From positions 1 through 49,782 of the IMG/VR virus record IMGVR_UViG_3300035070_001237: a DNA stretch of 49,782 nt; one strand, 5' to 3'. A program made the translations under genes and the position numbers. This DNA is from a virus. Shown piece after piece: positions 34,614 through 43,255 of this stretch. The first letter of the stretch is position 1. Each line of letters begins with the position of its first letter. The notes below the pieces were generated by a model. That model saw only the letters and a program-made list of their open reading frames with translations, ran no database searches and was not told where the DNA came from.

Positions 34614-34937
34614 TTAGGCGGCTTCGTATGTCGCCTTGTCAGTGGCGATTGCCGACGAACTTGTGCCTTCGTCAACGCCGAGCGCGGCCTTGTTCGTCGC
34701 GTCGCCTTTGACCTTGGGAGACTGCTCTGCAATCTGCTGCAAGACATACTTGTTTGTCACGACTACCGCGCCGTTGACCGAGGCTTTGAAGTCAGCCGCG
34801 TAGCTGTCGAGGACAGAATAATACATTTTGCCATCCCAGCTTAGTAGGCTGCGAACATTACCCGCCGTCCAAGAGGGGTTGCCCCAGCTTGCTTCTGGGA
34901 CGCTGTATATCTTTGATGCTGCGTTGTCGTATGACAT
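34614..34937 (-). CDS. Small structural-region protein, 107 residues
   Basis: A beta-rich N-terminal half (IYSVPEASWGNPSWTAGNVR, SLLSWDGKMYYSVLDSYAAD) is followed by an Ala/Thr/Ser-rich end. It lies between the RCC1 fibre and the membrane protein. A ribosome site AGGAG precedes it. It may be a fibre chaperone or capsid decoration protein; no family is recognised. Confidence 0.55.
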   Translation of the reverse strand: MSYDNAASKIYSVPEASWGNPSWTAGNVRSLLSWDGKMYYSVLDSYAADFKASVNGAVVVTNKYVLQQIAEQSPKVKGDATNKAALGVDEGTSSSAIATDKATYEAA

Positions 34938-34949
34938 GGTTAGTTCTCC

Positions 34950-37589
34950 TTAAATTCGCTTGGCTGGAACGTATAGGTTGCCCTCGTTACCGCTGACTTT
35001 GCCGTTCGTATCAGTGCCCCAAGTGTACATATCGCCGTTCTCGTCTAGGACTTCCCAGCCTTGGCTCAAGCTGGTTGAAGACCCCATGTAACCTTGGACG
35101 TTGGCTTGAATTAACGTGCCGTTTACGCCGAGTGGGAAGGCTGGGGACATTGGCGAAGAAATTGGGCTTGGGAAGTTGTAGAAACCACATTGATAACTCG
35201 CCGTACCCGTGATGTAGAACCAGCCGTTGCGTCGAGCGATGCGGTCTTCCTTGTTGGCGTGGCACATAAAGCCCATATGGTAGTAACCCGACGTTCCCGC
35301 TGGGGCGCAATAGATTTCCGACACCCATTTAAGTTTGTCGTCACAGATAAGTGGCGTTGTTGTTTGGGTGGCGTTGCCGCGACCTTGTACGCCGACAGTG
35401 TTCTGACCTGTGGCATACAAGCTGCCGTCTTCTGTCAGGAAGAACACGTTTTCTGGGTGATACCCGCGTGGGAATACGTCGATAACGTGCTTGTTGGTGT
35501 CAGTGCCGAGGCCACCCGCGACTTGAGTGAGAGTGTAAACAGTGCTGTCGGTGTTGCCGAGGCCAAGCTGACCATAGTTGTTTCTGCCACATGCGTAGAC
35601 ACGTCCAGACGCCATCAGTACGTGTGTCGTGCCGTGGCTTCCCGCACCTGTCGCAATCGCTTTAACTGGCGTCTGACCAGAGACAGAGATTTCCGTTGGC
35701 GTTTGCTTGATAGCGGTGTTGTTACCCTGACCGCACTGACCATAGTTGTTGCCGCCCCAAGTGAAAATACGGTTGTCTGTGGTGAGCACGACACAGTGGT
35801 TGTAGGTGCCGCCACTGCAACTAATCGACTTCACGTTTTTGTTGAAGGCGTTGATATAAGTGATAGTGTTTTTGTTAGCGACTGTGCCGTCACCCATGCC
35901 GCCGTTGACGTTGTAGCCCCAAGCGTAAAGGTCGCCATCTTCCATTAACAGCATTATGGTAACTGCCGTCTCGGTGCTGGATGCGCTGCTGGATGCAATG
36001 TAGCGGCAACGCCCCGCGCCTGACGGGATCGGAACCTTGTGAAAATAGTTGCGGTCTACGTTAAAGCCGTCAACTTGCTGGCCTTCGTCGCCGTGACCCG
36101 TCACGTAAACGGAGCCGTCTGCGTGAAGGATCGTCGTGTGGCTGTATAGATTGATAACTTGAATTGCGTCCGAGAACATTACGTTGTCAGCCATCGTGAA
36201 GCCGCCCAAACCTTGCCCGTTCTTCGCGTAACCGTTGGTTTCCCACACATAGTCGCCGTGGTTGTACTTGCCAGTTTGCCCTTCGGAGTTAGACCCCCAT
36301 GTCGAACATTCGAGCCTGCCACGGTTATAGACAATCGCTGACGAGTGGTTGCCAGTAGTCCAGCCCGTCTTGCCCATGTCCCATGTGCCTGTGTTCGCCG
36401 CATATGAGTGGGTCGAACCGCCGAGAGTACCTGTGGCTTCTGTAATGTGGTTGGCAAACTTGTAGCGTCCACCTGACCAAATGCCAGTGTAGTCGCCTTG
36501 GAGAGAAGCAAACTTGCGGTTCTCGTTTGCGCCCCAGTTCTGCCACACTGGTTTGCCTGTGTATTTGTCGATGCCGAGTGTGTCGCCGTAGTCACCGACA
36601 GGTAGGCGGGTGACGGCTGTGCTGGTAAGCACGTTGATCTGACCGCCAAGGCCAATGGTGTCGAACGTCGCGCTGTCTGTGCCGCGAGAATAGTAAAACA
36701 GAGTTGCGACGTTCGGTGTGGCTGGCATTGCGACTGTGACTGTCGCGTTAGACGAACCTTCCGTGCCAGAGCGGGTAACGTGTACTGTGCTAGTCGCGTC
36801 GAATGAGGCCAAGTCTGTGCCGCTATTGTGCGTGCCGTCCGACGTAGTCGAGAACGAAAAGATGTGGCCCGTGTTCGATGCGTCCGATACGTCGAAGATG
36901 TAGCTGATACCCGGCTGCATGGGGAAAGTCGGGGCTTTGTCATAGCCGCTATGGAACCCGCGTCCTTCGGGGAATTGTGGCTTAATGTAGTAGTAGCTTT
37001 CCGCTCCGTAATTACGGACGTGGACAGTGTACTGCACAACTGACGCCGACGATGTTCCTTCTTTATACATCATGTCGCCTGCGGTTGTCATAGGCGTGGT
37101 GACTGCCTGTGCGATTGCGGCTGTGTCGATGACGTGCGCGTAGTTAGTCCCGTCGCAGAATACCCAGCCCGTAGAGTTGGCTGCGATAGACGGGATGTTG
37201 GCTGTCTGGTTCAATGCCTTGACTGTGACAGGGACAGGCAGAGCGTTGTCGATGATAACTGCTACGCCTTTGCTGGGCGCGACTACGACAAAGCCAGACT
37301 GAGCGTTGCTGCTGTCTGAGTTGGTGATCTTAACGACTGTGCGAGCGACCTGTTCGTCGGTGAGTGTTACCGTAGCGGCTGTCGCAAGACCTACGCTGAC
37401 GACTTCGGCAGGCTTGGTGGCCTCGTTAATCATACTGAGCATAGCGTCTGCGCCAAACAGCCGCTCGGCTGCTGTCGAGAGATACACTAAGTCGCGTGAA
37501 GTTGCGGCTGATGCGCCAGTATCATCTGCCAATACTTTGCCGCGCGTTTTGATTGCATCGACAAGTTCTTTAAGAGAGTTCGTACTCAT
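34950..37589 (-). CDS. Fibre-like virion protein with RCC1 beta-propeller
   Basis: This encodes 879 residues. The first 170 residues look like a virion-attachment region (helical start SLKELVDAIKTRGKVLADD). A beta-rich middle follows. Residues about 425-870 contain seven to eight copies of an RCC1/ATS1-like repeat, recognisable by W/V-x-x-G-N/D-N-x-Y/E-G-Q-x-G-x-G, for example FTWGGNNYGQCGQG, YACGRNNYGQLGLG and YATGQNTVGVQGRG. Such repeats fold into a propeller used for protein or sugar binding. It lies between portal-side genes and the scaffold, so it is probably a head or tail fibre with a host-binding tip. A long Ser/Thr-rich beta part fits surface exposure. Confidence 0.8.
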   Translation of the reverse strand: MSTNSLKELVDAIKTRGKVLADDTGASAATSRDLVYLSTAAERLFGADAMLSMINEATKPAEVVSVGLATAATVTLTDEQVARTVVKITNSDSSNAQSGFVVVAPSKGVAVIIDNALPVPVTVKALNQTANIPSIAANSTGWVFCDGTNYAHVIDTAAIAQAVTTPMTTAGDMMYKEGTSSASVVQYTVHVRNYGAESYYYIKPQFPEGRGFHSGYDKAPTFPMQPGISYIFDVSDASNTGHIFSFSTTSDGTHNSGTDLASFDATSTVHVTRSGTEGSSNATVTVAMPATPNVATLFYYSRGTDSATFDTIGLGGQINVLTSTAVTRLPVGDYGDTLGIDKYTGKPVWQNWGANENRKFASLQGDYTGIWSGGRYKFANHITEATGTLGGSTHSYAANTGTWDMGKTGWTTGNHSSAIVYNRGRLECSTWGSNSEGQTGKYNHGDYVWETNGYAKNGQGLGGFTMADNVMFSDAIQVINLYSHTTILHADGSVYVTGHGDEGQQVDGFNVDRNYFHKVPIPSGAGRCRYIASSSASSTETAVTIMLLMEDGDLYAWGYNVNGGMGDGTVANKNTITYINAFNKNVKSISCSGGTYNHCVVLTTDNRIFTWGGNNYGQCGQGNNTAIKQTPTEISVSGQTPVKAIATGAGSHGTTHVLMASGRVYACGRNNYGQLGLGNTDSTVYTLTQVAGGLGTDTNKHVIDVFPRGYHPENVFFLTEDGSLYATGQNTVGVQGRGNATQTTTPLICDDKLKWVSEIYCAPAGTSGYYHMGFMCHANKEDRIARRNGWFYITGTASYQCGFYNFPSPISSPMSPAFPLGVNGTLIQANVQGYMGSSTSLSQGWEVLDENGDMYTWGTDTNGKVSGNEGNLYVPAKRI

Positions 37590-37601
37590 TTTTTTCCCTT
37601 T

Positions 37602-38120
37602 CTAAAGGACATCAATGTCGAGCAAGACGGCTTCCTCAAGCCGATCAAGTCGCGGTTCTGAGTTGGTTTTAAATTCTTGGACTTCGGATAGGACTGCGTC
37701 GCCGTCAAAGAACAGCACAAATTTGGTTACGTCGAGGACTGCGCCTGACGTATGCGGGGCGACGCATATGTAGACCTTCTGACCGCTCTGGATCATGTCT
37801 AGTCGTTTGTAGTTTGTGCCAGTCGCGTAGGCTCCGCGCTGATTAAAGAAGTTCTGGTTCGTGTCGAACCATCCAGCGTTAGCGTCGGTGTAGTGGCCGA
37901 AGCGTGCTTGGAAGACTGGGAGGGTCGCGTCGGTTTCGGACACGCGGAACTGCAACGCGGTGGGGTTGAGGCCACCAGTGCTGGTGAACAGATTTTGCAT
38001 CAAGACTGGGAGAGAGAACGTACCCTGTTCGCAATCTTCTAGGTACTTATCCAGTACGTGCGTTCCCGTCTTACTGCTGCGGAAACTAATCTGTTCGCCA
38101 GTGGGCCTTGTATACGCCAT
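37602..38120 (-). CDS. Fibre-associated protein with attachment domain, 172 residues
   Basis: Residues about 40-87 (VLMQNLFTSTGGLN... then FQARFGHYTDANAGW) align with the N-terminal domain of the tail fibre at 27299-29131, where the matching part reads [20 protein letters not shown] and [15 protein letters not shown]. The C-terminus is a beta region followed by an acidic coiled coil (EPRLDRLEEAVLLDIDVL). It probably links a fibre to the particle. It precedes the RCC1 fibre gene, which may be its partner. Confidence 0.65.
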   Translation of the reverse strand: MAYTRPTGEQISFRSSKTGTHVLDKYLEDCEQGTFSLPVLMQNLFTSTGGLNPTALQFRVSETDATLPVFQARFGHYTDANAGWFDTNQNFFNQRGAYATGTNYKRLDMIQSGQKVYICVAPHTSGAVLDVTKFVLFFDGDAVLSEVQEFKTNSEPRLDRLEEAVLLDIDVL

Positions 38121-38170
38121 GTTAAGCCTTGTTTGTGTTCTTGGACAATTTAACCGTTATCTCAGGGCAA

Positions 38171-38184
38171 GTCGTCCTCACTTA
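38171..38184 (-). repeat. Late-block motif TAAGTGAGGACGAC, copy before fibre-associated genes
   Basis: Includes the TAA stop of the 91-residue gene and then GTGAGGACGAC. Lies 50 bases before the next gene start at 38120. Confidence 0.6.
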
Positions 38185-38457
38185 TTCCATCCCCAGCTTT
38201 TGCATTAAGGCGATGATCTTGGGGCGGGTAAGGCTGTACCTTTCGTCTTGCTCGTACTGGCGCTCTAAGCCAGACACGCGGTTCTTTAAGTCGACGTCGT
38301 TGTACTCACCGTTGATAACGATTAGCTGCACCAGCTCGACACGAAGGGCGTCGGCTGCCTTGGTTGCGGCTTCCTCTGCTACTGCCTTGATGTACTGGCG
38401 CTGTAAGCCTGTGAGGTTGGTGGCGTCCTCTATGCTGGCGGCTGTTGGCTTAGTCAT
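38182..38457 (-). CDS. Small coiled-coil protein after portal, 91 residues
   Basis: Helical throughout: GLQRQYIKAVAEEAATKAAD and a second helix DVDLKNRVSGLERQYEQDER. It starts one base after the portal stop. The C-terminus reads SLTRPKIIALMQKLGME, a possible DNA or protein contact. No family is recognised; a head-assembly accessory is likely from position. Confidence 0.6.
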   Translation of the reverse strand: MTKPTAASIEDATNLTGLQRQYIKAVAEEAATKAADALRVELVQLIVINGEYNDVDLKNRVSGLERQYEQDERYSLTRPKIIALMQKLGME

Positions 38458-38458
38458 G

Positions 38459-40342
38459 TTATTCTCCTTGGCGCTTTAAGTTGCCAGCTTGGATTTCTTG
38501 CTGCATCTGCTCTTGGGGCATAACGCTGGCTCCGCGCATACGCTCCATCTGCATCTGTTGCTGTGAGGGCGACATGCCTTGTGCGGCTTCTTTCTCAGTG
38601 ATCTTGAACTGGTCTAGGTCGCTGACGCCCATAGAACGTATGGCTTCCTCCGCGATCTTGCCGACCTTGTATTCCATGTTGAGGCCAGTCTGGTTCATAA
38701 CTTGAAGCATGTTCATCCAAGTCTCGGCAGAGCGTGTGGGTTCTACTGGCAGAGTTCCGTCGACTATGAGGTAGTCTACCTCACCTTGCAGCATGGATAT
38801 GTCGAAATCCATGTAGTCGTCTTTAATCATATTGCTTAGTTCGCCGGGGCTGTCTGTCCCCATAATGCGAAGCGACCCTTCGTAGTCGAGCGCGTCTTGC
38901 AAGTTGCTAACCATCATACGGACCAGGGGGCGTACTGTTGTCGAAGACATTATGCGTGAGATTACGCCAAGTCGTTGGGAGCCTAACTGGGTAAGTCGTT
39001 GGATTTCCGTCGCGGAACGGATGCCATCTGCTGTCGGCATACCCTGTTGGGCGTCACTGGCGGCAGACACACGCTGCTTGAGGTCAGACATAGCCCCGAT
39101 GTCGTTCCAATGACCCCTAGTTACGTCAGGTATCTCTGCAATAAAGACGCCGTCACCCGGTTTCGTGCCGGGAAGTGTGCGAACTAAGCCCCACGGGTTG
39201 CGGTCTATTAAGTCTGGCACGGATACGGCAGTGGGGTCGACGAAGATTAGGTTGTTTAAAGCCGCTTGGACGTTGTCGATACGGCTGCGAAGTAGCCATG
39301 TGCTGATGTCGTGCAGTGGTAGGAGCAAATCGTATAGGGATTGGCCGTAAGTCTTGTGACTATCGTGATACAAGCCGCCAATTACGACGGGGAACTGGCG
39401 TCCATAGGGGTTTAGACGGCAGTTTATGATAGCGCACTCATCCAGAACGGTGACTAACATCCATATCTGGTCGATACTGGGTATGCCAATCTCGTATCCG
39501 TTGAACCTAACCCATGCCTCGTCCACTATTCGGCTGTCTTGAAGGGTAAAATGATAGCCATTCTCTTGTCCACGAGGGTCGTCGGGGTTGATTGATAGGC
39601 CTCGGCCCTCTTCGCGGAACCAACCATGCGCGTCCCATGAGTGTTTGCCCGTCTCCTTGCGGCGAAGGCCGGGGTACTTGGCGACTTTGGGGTACAAACC
39701 AGAGCCTAGAAGGGCAGACGTGGACATATGGTCCGTGAATATAATGAATTGCATACGATCCCAGTCGCCCCAGTTTACTCTAGGGTCGGGAAAGCAGCGA
39801 CGTGGGTCGAAGTTTACTATGTCGTTCGTCTTTGTGACAGGGTTCCACACGCATTTCGTAGGGGCAAAGCCATAGCGTATGCTGTCTAGGAGCATTTGGG
39901 CTAGTCGTGCCTCGCCAGCGGTGCGTCTCATGTGCTGGTGTAAGAGGCGTTCTAGGATTTGAGACGACTTGCGGGACTTGCGGTTGAGGCCTTCAAGCTG
40001 GAACATCGGGTTGCGGCCTGTGAGCGCGGCCATGAGGTAGGTAAGGACCGTGTCGCTGATAGCGCGTGTGTCTGCGACTACGGCCTTCTCTCTGAACTTG
40101 GTACTGTCTGCTGGAACCCACACATCGTGCGCCCTGTCTGCGTCCTGCCAGTGCTTGTGACGGCCACTGATGCGCTCGAATGACATCTTAGTGCAGGCAC
40201 GAACATAGTCTATCAGTTTGGTTTCCTGATCCTCTGTGAGCATGTCGGATATGTCTTCGTATTCCATAAGCGCGTTGGCGTGTTCCGACAGGTCAACGAC
40301 AATATCTTGCTCCGCAGAATAAGGCTGGTTCTTGTATCGCAT
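38459..40342 (-). CDS. Portal protein
   Basis: This 627-residue protein forms the dodecameric ring through which DNA enters the head. Visible parts: YVRACTKMSFERISGRHKHW, a clip-wing region VVADTRAISDTVLTYLMAAL, DPRRCFPDPRVNWGDWDRM, MPTADGIRSATEIQRLTQLG, and a Gln/Met-rich C-terminal tail that can reach into the head. ATG at 40342 forms TAATG with the terminase stop and has GGGGAG upstream, so it is preferred to an in-frame TTG at 40357. It follows TerL, the standard order. Confidence 0.88.
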   Translation of the reverse strand: MRYKNQPYSAEQDIVVDLSEHANALMEYEDISDMLTEDQETKLIDYVRACTKMSFERISGRHKHWQDADRAHDVWVPADSTKFREKAVVADTRAISDTVLTYLMAALTGRNPMFQLEGLNRKSRKSSQILERLLHQHMRRTAGEARLAQMLLDSIRYGFAPTKCVWNPVTKTNDIVNFDPRRCFPDPRVNWGDWDRMQFIIFTDHMSTSALLGSGLYPKVAKYPGLRRKETGKHSWDAHGWFREEGRGLSINPDDPRGQENGYHFTLQDSRIVDEAWVRFNGYEIGIPSIDQIWMLVTVLDECAIINCRLNPYGRQFPVVIGGLYHDSHKTYGQSLYDLLLPLHDISTWLLRSRIDNVQAALNNLIFVDPTAVSVPDLIDRNPWGLVRTLPGTKPGDGVFIAEIPDVTRGHWNDIGAMSDLKQRVSAASDAQQGMPTADGIRSATEIQRLTQLGSQRLGVISRIMSSTTVRPLVRMMVSNLQDALDYEGSLRIMGTDSPGELSNMIKDDYMDFDISMLQGEVDYLIVDGTLPVEPTRSAETWMNMLQVMNQTGLNMEYKVGKIAEEAIRSMGVSDLDQFKITEKEAAQGMSPSQQQMQMERMRGASVMPQEQMQQEIQAGNLKRQGE

Positions 40343-41958
40343 TATAGTTCTCCCCAACCCTTAAACTCAGGCTGATGCTTTAGGTCTTTAGCCCACCATT
40401 CCTTTTTTTCAGCCTGTTCGAATTGAGCCGAAAGAGAGGAAGCCATGTTGATTGGTCCGTTCATTAGTTCGCTGGCCGCTCCACCCATTTTTGCAATCGC
40501 CTCTAAGCCCATAGAGAGGGCGTCAATCTGGTCATCGTGCTTGCCCGATGGAAAGGACTGGGCCTCTTCCATAAAGCTGTCGAGCCATAATGCACTATCT
40601 GGCAGATAAACTCGTCCCCCCTCTATGAGCGGAAGTACGGCGTTAAGACGTGAGACTTTATCGCTGCCTACCTTGACTGGTAAGACCGACATACCAGACT
40701 GGCTTCGCAGCTCTTGTATGAGTGACTGGCCGCTGGCTTTGTCTTCTATGTACAGGCCCCGTAAGCCTCTGCCGCGCCATTTGGCGTTAAGGGTTATGGC
40801 TGCTCGCTTGAGTTCGGGGAAGTCGTACTTGTCGCGCACGATTTCTAGGATGTGAATGTCGTTCAAGTCGTCGAGGCCAAGCACCATCATTACGGAATAG
40901 TCAGCAGTTTCGGTCTTTTTAAATGCTGTGTCTGCCGCGATTATGACCGTGTTGCACTTGGGGACGTCGTTAGTCTTGCGCCACCAGCCTGCTTTTATCA
41001 AATTACCGCCCTTAATGTAGGGGGTTTGTTGGTAGAGACTGGCAAATTCGCGTGCGTCTAGGCGCTCTCGCTTGCGTAATTCTTCTAGGGGAAAGCGTTC
41101 GCCCCACAGGGCTTCCTCTGTTTCTTTGTAGAAGGTGCGCTTGGATACGTTTACTTTGCTTAGCTCACCCTTGGGGATGTAGCGTTCGTCGTCCTCTGGC
41201 AGTGAGGCTACAGACGCCTTCTCTTGGCTCTTTACGCGACGTATGGCGGGGAAGTTTACGTGCTTCCATGCGCCTTCCTTCCAGTCCTCAGTGTCCATAA
41301 GCCGTCCAGCTAGGTCGTCAGGATGCCAGCGGGTTAGGATCACGACCTCTATGGGGGGCGTACCGTCTGGCTCTGGCTGCTTACGTGTCGATAGGGCAGA
41401 TATGTAGTACGACCACGTCTTGTTACGCTGTGTGGCGCTGTCAGCCTCTTCACGGGCCTTTATGGGGTCATCTATTAGGAGCAATGTGGCTGCGCGACCA
41501 GTGGTCGAGCCACCCAAGCCAGTGGCGTAGTAGCCGCCGCCCAGTGTAGTGCGCCAATCGTCTACCGCTTTGCTCTCGTCAGACATGTGAAAGTCGGGGA
41601 AGGCTTGCGGTACGATCAGTTCGCGTGCGTGGTCGCGGGTCTGACGGCCAAAGGTCTTGGCTAAGTCTTGGTTGTAAGACGTCGCCAGCACGTTACGATT
41701 GGCTTTGCGAGCCAAGTAGTAAACCGGAAATAGCGTCGACGCCAACCACGACTTGCCGTGTCGAGGCGGCATCGTAATAAGCAAACGGTTGCAGCCCAGT
41801 GTATCTTTCTCAAGGTTATCCAGAGTTTCAATGAGTTCCTCTTGGAACCCTGCGAGCTTAAAGTCTGGATATAGAGCTTGGACGAACCCATGAAAACTAT
41901 CCCTCGCTTTGGTGATTAGGAGTAGGCGTTGGGCTGCTTGCTGTGGCGTCAATGACAT
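40342..41958 (-). CDS. terL: Terminase large subunit (TerL)
   Basis: This 538-residue packaging motor and nuclease has Walker A MPPRHGKS at 63-70 and Walker B LLLIDDP at 159-165. The RNase-H-like nuclease has D343 in AADTAF, E405-D406 in YIEDKASG and D475/D476/D479 in KHDDQIDALS. It translocates DNA into the procapsid and cuts the concatemer. The start overlaps the TerS gene by 62 bases, with GAGGA before it, so translation is coupled. All key residues are present. Confidence 0.95.
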   Translation of the reverse strand: MSLTPQQAAQRLLLITKARDSFHGFVQALYPDFKLAGFQEELIETLDNLEKDTLGCNRLLITMPPRHGKSWLASTLFPVYYLARKANRNVLATSYNQDLAKTFGRQTRDHARELIVPQAFPDFHMSDESKAVDDWRTTLGGGYYATGLGGSTTGRAATLLLIDDPIKAREEADSATQRNKTWSYYISALSTRKQPEPDGTPPIEVVILTRWHPDDLAGRLMDTEDWKEGAWKHVNFPAIRRVKSQEKASVASLPEDDERYIPKGELSKVNVSKRTFYKETEEALWGERFPLEELRKRERLDAREFASLYQQTPYIKGGNLIKAGWWRKTNDVPKCNTVIIAADTAFKKTETADYSVMMVLGLDDLNDIHILEIVRDKYDFPELKRAAITLNAKWRGRGLRGLYIEDKASGQSLIQELRSQSGMSVLPVKVGSDKVSRLNAVLPLIEGGRVYLPDSALWLDSFMEEAQSFPSGKHDDQIDALSMGLEAIAKMGGAASELMNGPINMASSLSAQFEQAEKKEWWAKDLKHQPEFKGWGEL

Positions 41959-42286
41959 CTGGTTCGTCCTCTATGGGGGTGTTCGCTTGGGCGGCAATGG
42001 CCTGTAGCTCATTGAAGGTGAGTTCGTGCGCGGCTTTGTTTTCGACTGCGTGTTCGTTGAACGAGTGGTGTAGGTCGGGCATGACTTTATTCAGCATCAT
42101 GCCGAACAGTCTGACTTGCTGGTTGTTCCATTGCTTATTGCCATCCAGCACTTCGCGCACGGAAGGCATTTGCTTGCGCACAACGTCTAAGACAGTGCGG
42201 CGAACACGGTCTACTTCTATTGGGGTCACTGGCGCTAGGCCACCAGTGCCGTGGGTTCTGCTTACTTCTTTTCTATATGTAGCCAT
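41897..42286 (-). CDS. terS: Terminase small subunit-like (TerS)
   Basis: This 129-residue protein opens with basic and helical stretches (RVRRTVLDVVRKQMPSVREV) that can bind DNA, then a helical oligomerisation region (VRLFGMMLNKVMPDLHHSF), and ends with an acidic tail (PIEDEPDVIDATASS) that could contact TerL. Small terminase subunits are poorly conserved, so the call rests on position immediately before TerL, size and charge pattern. It is the first gene of the whole late block, next to the hairpin-rich divergent region. Confidence 0.75.
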   Translation of the reverse strand: MATYRKEVSRTHGTGGLAPVTPIEVDRVRRTVLDVVRKQMPSVREVLDGNKQWNNQQVRLFGMMLNKVMPDLHHSFNEHAVENKAAHELTFNELQAIAAQANTPIEDEPDVIDATASSPTPTPNHQSEG

Positions 42287-42691
42287 GTCTCGTTTCCGTC
42301 ACATTGATTTCGTTTTGTGCTGCGAAAATCCGGTTCCCCGGTGATGGGTATATGGGAAATCAAACGGCGAAAGGGGGTCTACCCCCCCCTTTCGCCGTAG
42401 CTTTTGGCAACCTTAGCTCTACAAGTAGAGCTAAGCCGTTGTATTTATTACTAAATAGTGTCCTATCTAGGGAGAAATCTTCTTCTTCTAGTGGTGAGTT
42501 TTGAATTGTTGGTCCCTTCTCTTCAATTCAATACGGTTCTTAAGTCTCAGGACAGTCATAACAAATACTTACCTCTCTATTCGTCCTTGCCCTTCTGAAA
42601 GAAGGGCTGGGTTGGAAGTTAGTGGCCGGTTGGTTTCGACAATCCGGCAAAAACTTCAATCAATCCAACAACTTATGGAAGGTACAACCTC
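42287..42691. promoter_or_regulatory. 405-base divergent gene-free region with multiple hairpins
   Basis: No plausible gene is present. Inverted repeats: ACGGCGAAAGGGGG (42364-42377) with CCCCCTTTCGCCGT (42385-42398), a very strong stem; CTTAGCTCTAC (42412-42422) with GTAGAGCTAAG (42425-42435); TTGAATTG (42501-42508) with CAATTCAA (42524-42531); and the RNA element at 42589-42648. Adjacent to TerS and between divergent arms, it could hold early and late promoters, a packaging or origin site, or attenuators. No clear -10/-35 pair was found on either strand. Confidence 0.6.
42589..42648 (+). ncRNA. Structured RNA element, copy 1 (two hairpins around GGAAGTTA)
   Basis: Hairpin 1: GCCCTTCT (42589-42596), loop GAA, AGAAGGGC (42600-42607). 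Core GGGTTGGAAGTTAGTGGCC (42609-42627). Hairpin 2: GCCGGTTG (42625-42632) with CAA-T-CCGGC (42640-42648, one bulge). GAAGTT (42615-42620) can further pair with AACTTC at 42652-42657. It sits 44 bases before the first early gene. Copy 2 at 47748-47805 keeps the core with different but still paired stems. Confidence 0.7.
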
Positions 42692-43138
42692 ATGGATTTT
42701 ATCAAAGAAAACGACATCAAGGTGTCAGGTCGTAAGAACGCTTTCGAACTGATGTTCCAAGTCGTGAACCAATGCCAAAAGACAACAAAGGCCTCGGCTA
42801 ACATAGGTGACTATGCCATCATGGGCATCGGATCGTTACCAGCCGTAAACGCCTTCATCATCGAAAGGGACCAACTGAAAGACTACGGTCCTATGGTTGG
42901 CAACGCCATCGCCAAGTCGTTGAAACATCGTATCGCCATCGGCAAAAACGCTGAGATTGCACAACAAGCTCTCGACCTGTTGCTCAAATTCTCGGCCCAT
43001 CGTCAAGGCATCGTTCCAACGGCTCCTGTTGAGACGGCTCCTGAAGCTCCCAAAGCTCCTGCCGTGACAGCAGCCAGCCTCAAGAAGCTGAAGAAAGACG
43101 ACCTCGTGTTGGCTCTCCTGTCGCATCTCAACATCTAA
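42692..43138 (+). CDS. First right-arm early protein, 148 residues, unknown function
   Basis: A helical N-terminal domain (KVSGRKNAFELMFQVVNQCQ), a conserved-looking GDYAIMGIGSLPAVNAFI stretch and a helix around EIAQQALDLLLKFSAHRQG. Pro/Ala-rich linker (VETAPEAPKAPAVTAASL) leads to a short Lys-rich tail (KKLKKDDLVLALLSHLNI), as in small proteins with a separate C-terminal binding helix. GGAAGG precedes the start. No family is recognised. Its lead position suggests an early host-control role. Confidence 0.7.
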   Translation: MDFIKENDIKVSGRKNAFELMFQVVNQCQKTTKASANIGDYAIMGIGSLPAVNAFIIERDQLKDYGPMVGNAIAKSLKHRIAIGKNAEIAQQALDLLLKFSAHRQGIVPTAPVETAPEAPKAPAVTAASLKKLKKDDLVLALLSHLNI

Positions 43139-43154
43139 TCCCATCGACGTTCTG

Positions 43155-43225
43155 ACCACGGCTCAAGTCGTGGTTGGAACCTTGTCGGTAAGGGCTGTTA
43201 CGGCAGCTCTTTCCGATGCGGTTCC
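43155..43225 (+). ncRNA. Paired hairpins before the second early gene, possible divergent copy of the RNA element
   Basis: Hairpin 1: ACCACG (43155-43160) with CGTGGT (43169-43174). Nested hairpin 2: GGAACC (43176-43181) with GGTTCC (43220-43225), TCGG (43185-43188) with CCGA (43213-43216), and AAGGGCTG (43190-43197) with CAGCTCTT (43204-43211). The linking GGTTGGAAC resembles the GGTTGGAAG core of copy 1. Could be an RNase III-type processing site or a regulatory leader. Confidence 0.55.
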
Positions 43226-43255
43226 CGTATCACAATCGTTCATAGGAGTTTTTAC

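Noticed and set aside
35190-35948. 252-codon plus-strand frame opposite the RCC1 protein
   Set aside because: Antisense of repeat-rich coding sequence; no ribosome site or family.
42589-42648. Glutamine riboswitch
   Set aside because: Only the GGAAGT core is shared; flanking conserved positions are not clearly present, so it is not called without a covariance search.
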